Shown: piece by piece, positions 35,819-43,707 of the stretch | Numbering within the stretch: the stretch's first letter is position 1 | How the letters are laid out: each line of letters starts with the position of its first letter | From: Sedimentisphaerales bacterium | GTDB taxonomy: Bacteria > Planctomycetota > Phycisphaerae > Sedimentisphaerales > Anaerobacaceae | Assembly (NCBI GenBank): GCA_016931715.1 | Contig: JAFGEF010000038.1 | Span: 51,924-115,923, forward strand | Length of the DNA: 64,000 nt | Reading direction: 5' to 3' | The notes under the pieces: model-generated | Databases searched by the model: none | The model's input: only the letters and a program-made list of their open reading frames with translations | Told to the model about the DNA's origin: nothing | Translations under genes and position numbers: made by a program

Positions 35819-37291
35819 TCAGTATTTTTTTCTGAATCTTGCGGCGGGGATGTTCATTAGTTTTCTGTATTTTGCTACGGTTCGGCGGGCTAAGCCGTCA
35901 ATGCCGGCTTCGGCGAGTTTCTTTTTGATTAAATCGTCACTCAATGGTTTTGACTTATCTTCCTCATCTATAATCTGCTGGAGCTTGCCTCGTATCGCTT
36001 CCCAGCTTACCGCGTTGCCGTCGGTATCTTCCATGCCGCCGCTGAAGAACTTGCGAAGCGGCAAAATCCCCCAGGAACACTGGATATATTTTCCCGAAAC
36101 CGCGCGTGAGACGGTAGCGATATGCACGCCGACATCGTCGGCGACTTTCGACATAGGTAACGGATGCAGATAAAGCTGTCCCTTATCGAAGAAATCCTTC
36201 TGATATTTCACAACCGTTTGCGCGACTTTGAGCAAAGTATTTTTTCGCTGCTCGATTGCGTCCATAATCCACTGAGCCGAACGCATGTTTTCCTGCAGGA
36301 ATTTTCGTGTCTTTTCGTTGACAGTCTCGTCTTTGACCATCTTCGAGTAATAATTACTGATTTTCAAGTGCGGCAGGTTCGTGTCCGCCAGTCTTACTAA
36401 ATACTGTCCCGGGACCTCGGACGCTTCAACGATTATATCTGGGATTATCGGGTGATTCCTGTCCTGTCCTATCTGCAAGCCGGGCGAAAAATCGAGCTTG
36501 CTCATATTCTCGATAGCATGATTTATAGCTTCAATATCGCAGTTCATTTTTTTCGCAATATCAGGTAATTTGTTCTCGAGCAGTTCTTCCATGTGCTCGG
36601 AAATCAGCTTTGACTCGAAGCTCATATCTCTGCTGCCCTGGGACATCTGAATAAGAAGACATTCCTTCAAATCGCGCGCCCCGACTCCCGTCGGCTCAAG
36701 TTTCTGCACAAATGCAAGAGCATTGTTCAGATCATCTATTGTGAACTCGTGTTTGTCTTTGTTATGAAGCTGTTCAAGTCTTACAGTCAGAAAACCTTTT
36801 TCATCGATGTAGTCGATAATTGCAGCGCCGGCAGTTTTAACAGGCTCATTGGCTTCAATCATGCGCCATTGTTCCAGCAGGTAATCATGCAGTGATTGAG
36901 AAGGAGCGGCGGTATTATTCAATGCTTCGAGTTTTTTATCCGGCTCATCGTTGTAAATCCGCTGGCGCATCGAGCCTGATTGACTCATGTATTCCTTAAA
37001 ATCGTCATCCAAATTCTCAAGCCGCTCGAAGTCCTTGACTTTATCGTTATCTGTGCTGACAACAAGGTCCTTTTCCTCGATTTCCGGCGTGCTTTCCTGC
37101 ACCGTTGTTTCGGTTTCTTCGGAATTGCCCGGCTCAACCATTTCCAGAACCGGATTACTATTGATTTCATGCTCGATTCGCTCCTGGAGCGCGAGGATGG
37201 GAAGCTGGAGTATCTCCATCGATTGAATCATGTGGGGAGCGAGCTTCATGTGCTGCTCCAGCCGCATCTGGCCTGTCATCTCCAACTTCAT
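35819..37291 (-). CDS. rpoN: RNA polymerase sigma-54 factor
   Basis: 490 residues. Region I is Gln/Leu-rich (LAPHMIQSMEILQLPILALQERI), followed by an acidic linker (about 55-95), the core-binding domain, an HTH (VADDVGVHIATVSRAVSGKYI) and the C-terminal RpoN box RRTVAKYRKLMNIP that reads the -24 element. It directs transcription dependent on AAA+ activators; one such response regulator lies at 62.3 kb. Its 3' end has a displaced duplicate 540 bp downstream. Confidence 0.97.
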   Translation of the reverse strand: MKLEMTGQMRLEQHMKLAPHMIQSMEILQLPILALQERIEHEINSNPVLEMVEPGNSEETETTVQESTPEIEEKDLVVSTDNDKVKDFERLENLDDDFKEYMSQSGSMRQRIYNDEPDKKLEALNNTAAPSQSLHDYLLEQWRMIEANEPVKTAGAAIIDYIDEKGFLTVRLEQLHNKDKHEFTIDDLNNALAFVQKLEPTGVGARDLKECLLIQMSQGSRDMSFESKLISEHMEELLENKLPDIAKKMNCDIEAINHAIENMSKLDFSPGLQIGQDRNHPIIPDIIVEASEVPGQYLVRLADTNLPHLKISNYYSKMVKDETVNEKTRKFLQENMRSAQWIMDAIEQRKNTLLKVAQTVVKYQKDFFDKGQLYLHPLPMSKVADDVGVHIATVSRAVSGKYIQCSWGILPLRKFFSGGMEDTDGNAVSWEAIRGKLQQIIDEEDKSKPLSDDLIKKKLAEAGIDGLARRTVAKYRKLMNIPAARFRKKY

Positions 37292-37428
37292 AAAAATACC
37301 GATAAAAACTCAATTTCTACTTATTTTTTATATATTCTTCTGGCTATATCATAGAATCTTTAAGACTCTTCGTCAAGTTTTGGGGGGAAATTCACTAATT
37401 CGTTATTGTTGTAAAAAATTAGAACATT

Positions 37429-37506
37429 GGGTGGCATCCTCATCCTGATTCTTTTATCAGGATGGGGATGGTAAACTCATATTAAACCATCTCCAAGCTG
37501 CCACCC
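37429..37506. repeat. REP pair (GGGTGGC heads), second member shortened
   Basis: Plus REP 37429-37471 (stem CATCCTGAT/ATCAGGATG, then GGGGATGG) and an inverted, internally deleted REP 37487-37506. The spacer resembles that of the pair at 26939. It fills most of the 299-bp gap between rpoN and the GLUG-protein gene. Confidence 0.85.
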
Positions 37507-37590
37507 GCAGTTTTAATAATTACTGCTCAACCACTTTTATAAAAGGTTATTTTTTTACAATGTGATAAAAAATGCAATAGAAGCAATAAA

Positions 37591-39651
37591 CTATTGCCGG
37601 ATTGTTCCCTGAGCGACTTTGAAGTTATCGAGCCAGGCATCTGCTCCGGTCAGAGCCATGCCGTCTTCGGAACCGCCGCTTAAGATTATGTAAATCGATT
37701 CGCATTGCCATTGGGCGCGAATCAGGCCTGTTATTGTCCAAAACGCATCTTTCTTACCGTAATTTTTATTACTGAAATACAGCTCGTCCAAATTCGGATC
37801 GTAAGATATGTACAAAGTTCCTTCATTGAGGAATCTGGCGCAGGTCTGTTCATCAACCCACATGCCGTCACGAATTTCATAGAGATAGAATGGATTGTCA
37901 TCGAACGTTCCGGCCTCGAATTCCGCCCATTTCATTGCCGATGGGTCCAAACTGGGAACTATACCAAGATTGACGCGGCCGTCACCTGTGCCAATTTTGC
38001 TGAAATGAAAATCAACCTGAACAGCGAATGGTTTATTCGCATCAAGACCCCAGTTATAAGGAGCGTAAATAGCATCAATATCTTCCAGGCTGCCGGCGGT
38101 ATAAACCTCGAGCCTGCCATTTGTTTCCTCTAAGTGAGCTAATTCAGGTTCTAATTCATACACGAACCAGAGAGGCTCTGCTTTACCGTCACTAAAATCA
38201 TCCGCAGGAAGCTGCCACCATAAAAGAGGATAATACCGATCTTCAAGAATCCACCATATGTCTTCATTGCCATTTTCGGTCTCACCAATAAAATCCCATC
38301 CTTCATTTGCGAAGGTGTCTCCTGTTTTCATCCGGGTTGTTGTCATACCTGTCCCGCCATCACTGATTGTCTGGCCGGATGTTTCAACATCCCAAAAACT
38401 TGATACTGTATTGGCATCTTCCCAGGTCATTTCTACAAGACCTCCGGCGGAACGACCTGCATTAATTATGCCGGCGCTGTAGGTCTCATTCACGTCGCCA
38501 TAGTTTACGCAAACAAGTCCTCCGGCGTCCAGGTCGGAAAAAACCTTACTGATGCTGTAGCATCTTGTGATATCACCATAATTATCACCGGCAAGACCGC
38601 CAACATAGCAATAGCCATTAACATCAACCATTGTACAGCTTGTTGTTATACTGCCCCAATTTCTGCCCGCCAGGCCGCCTATACGCTGCTCTCCGTTGAG
38701 CCTGCCGGTACTGAAGCTTGCTTCTATAGTACCTCTGTTGTAACCTGTTAAAGCGCCTATATAATCACCAGAACCGACTATATTAGCATCTGCGATACCG
38801 ATATTTATTAGCTGGGCCTCGTAGTCTGTCTGACCAAACAAACCTAAATAACTCACACCGCTGATTGCAGTATGCAGGATTTTATGCCTGTTTCCATCGA
38901 AAACACCCGTAAAAGGAATTCCCTGAAAGCCTGTTTGAAAATCATTAGTATCCGGAGCTATAACAGCGTTGGCAAATACTTTCCGGCCGGGAAGGCTCGG
39001 ATTCATATTGATATCATTTGTCAGAATGAAGTTTTTATCGTAATCTTCGATTGTCTCTCCCAATAGTATCAAATCCTCGGCGGAAACTATTTGGAATGGT
39101 TCGTTAGGTTCTCCTGAGCCGCCTGAGTACTTGCGTTTGGCATTGGCGTCCATTGTATAAATGAAGAAATCGGCGCTATCCGGCGGCGGGGTAGTATCAG
39201 CGGCAAGATGAATCATATTATCCTGCAAAGTCGCTGTAAGCTGGATTGCGTTTCCATTTTTCTGTTTGCCTGTAAATTTTATCGTTGTATTATTCTGGAC
39301 AACTCCTTCAAGAGATGTCATGTCAAAAACATTGTTCGGATCAAGTGTGCGTTTGTAAGGACTGTCATCTACGGCATTTGCATCAACCTTAATGAATGAT
39401 GCTGTACCAGCCTCGAAATCCGCTTTTAGAACAAATTGTCCTTCTACATTATAAGTATAATGTACTCCTGCAATTCCACCTGCCTGAACTATTGTACTCT
39501 GCTCGGGAAGGAACACGTATCGATTTACTAAAATCGGCTTTTCAGAATCATTTCCAGCGAGTAATTTGGCCTGTTTGGTAAAGAATATAAGAAATAGGAA
39601 TACAAAAAATATGACCGTTTTTAGGTCTCTTTTAATCCGTATCTCCGGCAT
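37591..39651 (-). CDS. Secreted GLUG-repeat protein with C-terminal beta-sandwich
   Basis: I start at ATG 39651, 7 nt after GGAGG, not the track's TTG 39657. A signal peptide (TVIFFVFLFLIFFTKQAKLLA) leads. Residues about 190-430 start with EPFQIVSAEDLILLGE and contain GLUG-type repeats (IGGLAGRNWGSIT, VGGLAGDNYGDIT, AGGLVCVNYGDV), typical of cell-surface or adhesion proteins. The C-terminal about 190 residues look like a concanavalin/LamG-type sandwich (FSKIGTGDGRVNLGI, DAWLDNFKV). Function unknown; surface binding is likely from the family. Confidence 0.8.
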   Translation of the reverse strand: MPEIRIKRDLKTVIFFVFLFLIFFTKQAKLLAGNDSEKPILVNRYVFLPEQSTIVQAGGIAGVHYTYNVEGQFVLKADFEAGTASFIKVDANAVDDSPYKRTLDPNNVFDMTSLEGVVQNNTTIKFTGKQKNGNAIQLTATLQDNMIHLAADTTPPPDSADFFIYTMDANAKRKYSGGSGEPNEPFQIVSAEDLILLGETIEDYDKNFILTNDINMNPSLPGRKVFANAVIAPDTNDFQTGFQGIPFTGVFDGNRHKILHTAISGVSYLGLFGQTDYEAQLINIGIADANIVGSGDYIGALTGYNRGTIEASFSTGRLNGEQRIGGLAGRNWGSITTSCTMVDVNGYCYVGGLAGDNYGDITRCYSISKVFSDLDAGGLVCVNYGDVNETYSAGIINAGRSAGGLVEMTWEDANTVSSFWDVETSGQTISDGGTGMTTTRMKTGDTFANEGWDFIGETENGNEDIWWILEDRYYPLLWWQLPADDFSDGKAEPLWFVYELEPELAHLEETNGRLEVYTAGSLEDIDAIYAPYNWGLDANKPFAVQVDFHFSKIGTGDGRVNLGIVPSLDPSAMKWAEFEAGTFDDNPFYLYEIRDGMWVDEQTCARFLNEGTLYISYDPNLDELYFSNKNYGKKDAFWTITGLIRAQWQCESIYIILSGGSEDGMALTGADAWLDNFKVAQGTIRQ

Positions 39652-39818
39652 TTTCAATCCTCCGTCCCCCGGTTTTAATCAGTTAAATAGCAGCAAACTA
39701 AAATATCTATCCGAATAAGTCAGTATATCAAATCAGTATTAGTCATGTCAAGAAATAAACGGACTATAGACAAAAGACCTCAGACAACAGATTTCATATC
39801 CCTTTTTTTACTGAAATT

Positions 39819-39867
39819 CGCGGGCAAGCCTGTCCTGAGCGAAGTCGAATGGAATGCCCGCGACACG
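39819..39867. repeat. Dispersed GC-rich repeat at the recR 3' side
   Basis: CGCGGGCA and TGCCCGCGACACG form an 8-bp stem around a loop holding CCTGTCCTGAGCGAAGTCGAATGG. It shares its ends with the repeats at 21331 and 47372; the loop sequence resembles that following the 47372 copy. Confidence 0.7.
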
Positions 39868-39871
39868 TTTT

Positions 39872-40477
39872 TTATTCGAGCGTTTGCCTGCCTGCAATTG
39901 CGTCTGAGAGCATTTTGCCGCTGGCAAATTCTATTGTGCTGCCGGTCGGAATACCTCTTGCAAGTCGTGTTATTTTCACATTAGTATTTCTAAGAAGCGA
40001 GCTGATATAGAGGGATGTACCGTCACCTGCCATGTTCGGATTAGTTGCCATAATAAGTTCTTTTACGTTTCCTGCGCTTACTCTTTCGACAAGCTCTCTT
40101 ATTGTCAAGTCGCCCGGCTCTACGCCGTCGAGCGGTGCTATATGGCCGCCAAGAACGTGATAAACCCATTTGCATGCGCCGGTTTTTTCGAGACTGATTA
40201 CATCTTTGGGCTGCTCGACAACGCATATTATGCTCTTATCTCTTTTTGTATCAGAGCATATCTGGCAAATATTCTGTTCGGAGAAATTAAAGCATATTTC
40301 ACATCGTTTGGTTTTTTCTTTCAAATCACGTATAGCATCAGCGAGTTTAAGAGCCTGCACAGGCTGCGCTTTTAATAAATAAAACGCCAGTCGTTCTGCG
40401 CTCTTTGGCCCGATTCCGGGCAGTTTCTCAAACTCTTCAATTACTCTGTTCAAACTTTCTGTATATCCGCTGCTCAT
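39872..40477 (-). CDS. recR: Recombination mediator protein RecR
   Basis: 201 residues with the RecR order: helix-hairpin-helix LPGIGPKSAERLAFYLL, a Cys4 zinc site (CEICFNFSEQNICQIC), then Toprim (SIICVVEQPKDV, IMATNPNMAGDGTSLY) and the Walker-B-like C-terminus TRLARGIPTGSTIEFA. With RecF/RecO it loads RecA on SSB-coated gaps. It lies downstream of dnaX, as usual, but the customary ybaB gene between them is missing and a transposase with repeats occupies the interval. Confidence 0.96.
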   Translation of the reverse strand: MSSGYTESLNRVIEEFEKLPGIGPKSAERLAFYLLKAQPVQALKLADAIRDLKEKTKRCEICFNFSEQNICQICSDTKRDKSIICVVEQPKDVISLEKTGACKWVYHVLGGHIAPLDGVEPGDLTIRELVERVSAGNVKELIMATNPNMAGDGTSLYISSLLRNTNVKITRLARGIPTGSTIEFASGKMLSDAIAGRQTLE

Positions 40478-40507
40478 ATCTATTTTTATTACTCCTTTTT
40501 TAATTCA

Positions 40508-40549
40508 GCCATCCCCATCCTGAAAAACATCAGGATGAGGCTGCCACCC
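40508..40549 (-). repeat. REP (GGGTGGC head)
   Basis: On the minus strand GGGTGGCAGCCTCATCCTGA, loop, TCAGGATGGGGATGGC. It lies between recR and the small ORF at 40580. Confidence 0.85.
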
Positions 40550-40579
40550 ATATCTTAAATTCTAATGTCCAGGCTTATT

Positions 40580-40738
40580 CTACAATTGTTGAATATTTTC
40601 TATTTCCTTCTTGTGCCTTAAATCCTCATCTTTCTTTGATTCAAAATTAATACTCACACTAAACTTAATTCTATGCACACTGCTCACATAAGATGAAGAT
40701 AGTCCACTTGAAACTACCATATATTCTTTAACATCCAT
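40580..40738 (-). CDS. Small ORF, 52 aa, unrecognised
   Basis: A 52-codon frame missed by the track (MDVKEYMVVSSGLSS, then KKDEDLRHKKEIENIQQL), with GAGG 10 nt upstream. A stretch of about 31 bp encoding FESKxDEDLR recurs in the same orientation at 41502-41532, on the other side of the transposase. It may be a small gene broken or copied by the RAYT/REP insertion. No function is assigned. Confidence 0.4.
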   Translation of the reverse strand: MDVKEYMVVSSGLSSSYVSSVHRIKFSVSINFESKKDEDLRHKKEIENIQQL

Positions 40739-40772
40739 ACCTATCTAACCTCATATAACTAAACACAATATC

Positions 40773-40810
40773 GGGTGGCATCCTCAAAGCCGTAGGCTTT
40801 GGGGATGGTT
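40773..40810 (+). repeat. REP abutting the transposase stop codon
   Basis: GGGTGGCATCCTCA head, stem AAAGCC/GGCTTT, GGGGATGG. It ends at the TGA of the transposase gene. Its head faces outward, opposite to the REP at 41402-41444. Confidence 0.85.
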
Positions 40811-41376
40811 CAAGTTACAGGGAAACTATCAAAATCTATCGATATTGGTCCTTCTCCAGCTTTCTGCCAATCAGCGGCACTTGAATAAGACCACTTTTCC
40901 GGAATTTCAACCAGATTCTTTCGAACCGGATTATTATGAATATATCTTACTACATTAATAACAGTCTTGTCTTTTATTATATTTCTATCGTAACCGCCGC
41001 CTTTCTGCCAAAATTGATATGGTCTATTTCTCTGGGAAGTTGCCAGAAATTTCAAGCCGGCAGGATTATTTTTTCTTAAATAAGTTATCGCTTTTCTTGA
41101 TACAGGCTGCTTTATTGACAGTAATATATCAGAAATAGAATATATCTCATTTTTGGGACAAATTAATAAATGGACGTGGTTCGGCATAAAAACATAAGCC
41201 CAAATATCAAATCTATATTTTTCTCTGCTCGAATTGATAGAATCCACTAAATATTTGCATGTTCTGTCTTTTGAAAGAAAATTCTGGTTCTTATAGCAGC
41301 AAAAAGTTAATTCGTGAGCATTGCCTGCTATATTATAACGGTGACAGCATTTTGTATATATTTTCCCGTTCAGCAT
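40810..41376 (-). CDS. REP-associated tyrosine transposase (RAYT), Y1/IS200-like
   Basis: 188 residues. MPNHVHLLI has the HUH motif of Y1 transposases and VVRYIHNNPVRKNLV holds the presumed catalytic Tyr with the conserved NPVR block of RAYTs. Such proteins nick single-stranded REP DNA and are thought to spread REPs; they are domesticated single-copy genes rather than active IS. The gene is bracketed by REPs at its stop (40773-40810) and 25 nt upstream of its start (41402-41444), heads outward, and further REPs of the same family occur at 26.9, 37.4 and 40.5 kb. It sits between dnaX and recR. Confidence 0.92.
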   Translation of the reverse strand: MLNGKIYTKCCHRYNIAGNAHELTFCCYKNQNFLSKDRTCKYLVDSINSSREKYRFDIWAYVFMPNHVHLLICPKNEIYSISDILLSIKQPVSRKAITYLRKNNPAGLKFLATSQRNRPYQFWQKGGGYDRNIIKDKTVINVVRYIHNNPVRKNLVEIPEKWSYSSAADWQKAGEGPISIDFDSFPVT

Positions 41377-41401
41377 ATATTATTATTCTAATTATAGAAA
41401 T

Positions 41402-41444
41402 GCCATCCCCATCCTGAAAAAACGTCAGGATGAGGATGCCACCC
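41402..41444 (-). repeat. REP upstream of the transposase
   Basis: On the minus strand GGGTGGCATCCTCATCCTGA, loop, TCAGGATGGGGATGGC. With the REP at 40773 it forms the outward-facing pair around the RAYT gene. Confidence 0.88.
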
Positions 41445-41460
41445 ATAATTATATTTTAAA

Positions 41461-41540
41461 TATTAGAGTTGGGAATACAATTTTGTATTCCTGTTTTATT
41501 TCTTAAATCCTCGTCCGCCTTTGATTCAAAATATTTACAT
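41461..41540 (-). other. Palindrome and duplicate of the small-ORF segment
   Basis: GGAATACAA-TT-TTGTATTCC (41472-41491) is a 9-bp palindrome. 41502-41532 repeats 40617-40647 (CTTAAATCCTC...TTTGATTCAAAAT). Both lie just past the dnaX stop. Confidence 0.6.
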
Positions 41541-41553
41541 TTACAATATTTCA

Positions 41554-43230
41554 TTAATCTTCTTCGATATTTGTAATAGTTGCGTCGAGACCAAGCAGGA
41601 CGGTTTTAACCGCCGGGTCGTTCATCAGTTCGTTTCTTCGCTGGCTTGTTCCTTTTGATTGGTCAACCGGGGCAACTTCCGGCGACTGCTCTTCCTGCGC
41701 AACTTCAAATTTCAGCCCGATTGGAATTGAAAACTGTTCACTCAAAAAAGCCTGTATCTGTGCTGCACGGCCGTTGCTTTCGCACATTTTTTTCTGCATC
41801 TGCGACGATGCTCCGAATTCAAGGGTCAGGACACCTTCTTCAAATCGGCTCGGTGCGGCAGAGCTTAATAATCCGCCTGTTCCGGGACCAAGACTTTTGG
41901 AAATTTCCTTTAGGAGATTTTGCCAGTTACTTTGAATCTCCTGCAAATTTATCGAACCGGAAACCGCGATTTTAGATGCGTTATTAGTAATTGGTGGCTG
42001 GTGATTAGTTATTAGCAACTCGTCTGCTTCGGGATTATTTACTGGAATAGGGATTTTTTTTTTAACTGCCGCGGAACTTACTGATGAAACTGAGCCTGAC
42101 TTTATCTGCGAAAGAAGATTATCTACATTCAGAAAATGCTCGCTCAAAGCGAATCGCAAAAGCGAAGCTTCCAGTAATGCCCGGCTTGTATCACTATTTT
42201 TAATTGCCCAGTGCAGTTTCTCCAAAGTTGAGATATTATATACAAGCGCTGCTATATCGAACTTCTCCGCCAATTCACCCGCGCGCTGCCTCTGCTGCTC
42301 AGTCATCACGACCAGCTCAGTTTTAATACCGGTAGATTTAACGACCATCAAATCGCGCATATAATCGATTAACGAATCGGCGATTTGCACTTCGCTTATA
42401 CCGACAGAGATTAAGTCTTCAATCGCAGCCAGTGTTCCGGCAGCATCACTTTCTGCAATTTTTTCTATCAGCTTCCAGAGTTTTTCGCTGTTAGGCTGGC
42501 CGAGAAATTCTTCGAGCAGCTTTATTGATAACGGCTCAATACCTGTGCTTAATAACCTGTCCAAAAGGCTCAGGCCGTCCCGCATCGAACCGTTTGCCAT
42601 TTTTGCAAGGGACATTATCAAATCTTCTTCGTACTTGATTTTTTCCTGCTTGAGCACGGATTTCAATTGTTCTGCAATTAAAGTCGGCCCGATATTGCGA
42701 AAATCGAATATCTGGCATCGCGACTGGATTGTTGCGATGACTTTATTAGGTTCAGTCGTAGCGAAAATAAATTTAACATGACTTGGCGGCTCTTCGAGGA
42801 TTTTCAACAGCGCGTTAAAGGCTCCTGTACTGAGCATATGGACTTCGTCTATGATATAGATTTTAAATCTTGCCCTTGCGGGCCTGTAGATAGCGTTTTG
42901 TCTGAGCTCTCGCACCTGCTCCACGCCGTTATTGGTAGCTCCGTCTATCTCGATAACATCGATATCTTCACCTGCGTTCACCGCGACGCAGCTTACGCAC
43001 TTGCAGCAAGGTGCAGGAGTCGGTTTATCGAACGCAAGGCAGTTCAGCGCTTTTGCAAGGATTCTTGCCATAGTGGTTTTTCCGACGCCGCGAGTACCTG
43101 TGAAAAGATAGGCGTGAGCAACCCTGTCGTTTTTGATGGCATTAATCAGCGTCTGCGCAATCGGTTCCTGGCCGATAACGTCGGCAAATGTCTGCGACCT
43201 GTATTTTCTTGCAAGAACTGTATAAGCCAT
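41554..43230 (-). CDS. dnaX: DNA polymerase III subunit gamma/tau
   Basis: Clamp-loader ATPase of 558 residues. Walker A GTRGVGKTTMARILAKAL, a Cys4 zinc module (CCKCVSCVAV), Walker B IYIIDEVHMLS, sensor region FATTEPNKVIATIQSRCQ, then domain III and a tau-like tail. It loads the beta clamp and links polymerases to the helicase. No frameshift site was noticed. It is followed, after the RAYT insertion, by recR on the same strand. No clear ribosome site precedes the ATG. Confidence 0.96.
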   Translation of the reverse strand: MAYTVLARKYRSQTFADVIGQEPIAQTLINAIKNDRVAHAYLFTGTRGVGKTTMARILAKALNCLAFDKPTPAPCCKCVSCVAVNAGEDIDVIEIDGATNNGVEQVRELRQNAIYRPARARFKIYIIDEVHMLSTGAFNALLKILEEPPSHVKFIFATTEPNKVIATIQSRCQIFDFRNIGPTLIAEQLKSVLKQEKIKYEEDLIMSLAKMANGSMRDGLSLLDRLLSTGIEPLSIKLLEEFLGQPNSEKLWKLIEKIAESDAAGTLAAIEDLISVGISEVQIADSLIDYMRDLMVVKSTGIKTELVVMTEQQRQRAGELAEKFDIAALVYNISTLEKLHWAIKNSDTSRALLEASLLRFALSEHFLNVDNLLSQIKSGSVSSVSSAAVKKKIPIPVNNPEADELLITNHQPPITNNASKIAVSGSINLQEIQSNWQNLLKEISKSLGPGTGGLLSSAAPSRFEEGVLTLEFGASSQMQKKMCESNGRAAQIQAFLSEQFSIPIGLKFEVAQEEQSPEVAPVDQSKGTSQRRNELMNDPAVKTVLLGLDATITNIEED

Positions 43231-43356
43231 TGTAATATAATAAGTTATATTGAAAAAAACGCAAAAAACTCGTTTTACGCCGCATATTTAGTGCGGCTCC
43301 GAACCAGAAAGCAGTATAATACAAGAGATATTTTTTTTCTACAAAAACATTTTGAT

Positions 43357-43385
43357 TTGACAGATTTTATATAAAAAGATATTGT
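43357..43385 (+). promoter_or_regulatory. Promoter of the ferredoxin gene
   Basis: TTGACA (43357-43362), 17-nt spacer, TATTGT (43380-43385), about 107 nt before the ATG; the intervening region is A-rich and ends in GGAAAGGAAAAG. Confidence 0.6.
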
Positions 43386-43491
43386 GCAAATATGTTTTTT
43401 TGCTTAAATAAAAGGAAAATTAAAAAAGCATTTATTTTTGCTTTTTGCTTGAAGAAACGGGAAAAAATTCGAGACAAGGAAAGGAAAAGTT

Positions 43492-43674
43492 ATGCGAGTT
43501 ACTATAGAAGATACCTGCACTGCCTGCGGATTGTGTGTCGATACATGTCCTGAAGTATTCGAGATGGGGGACGAAATGGCACAGGTCATTGTCGATGAAG
43601 TTCCCGCCGAATACGAGGAAGCTGTTCAGCAGGCGGCTGACGAATGCCCCGTCGAAGCGATTATAGTCGATTAA
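43492..43674 (+). CDS. Small ferredoxin with one 4Fe-4S cluster
   Basis: 60 residues. CTACGLCVDTCPEVF gives the first three cluster Cys and an extra Cys before Pro; ECPVEAI supplies the fourth ligand. Only one full binding set exists, so it is a single-cluster ferredoxin of the Thermotoga/Desulfovibrio type. It is very acidic, as expected for an electron carrier in the cytosol. The redox partner is not in the window; an isolated gene with its own promoter, converging with the ABC operon. Confidence 0.93.
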   Translation: MRVTIEDTCTACGLCVDTCPEVFEMGDEMAQVIVDEVPAEYEEAVQQAADECPVEAIIVD

Positions 43675-43707
43675 CCGGTTTTTTACAGAGCACAAGTTTA
43701 TATAAAA

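Noticed and set aside
26939-41444. GGGTGGC repeats as a possible CRISPR array
   Set aside because: Copies are far apart, hairpin-forming and in both orientations, with no regular spacers and no cas genes; they fit REPs.
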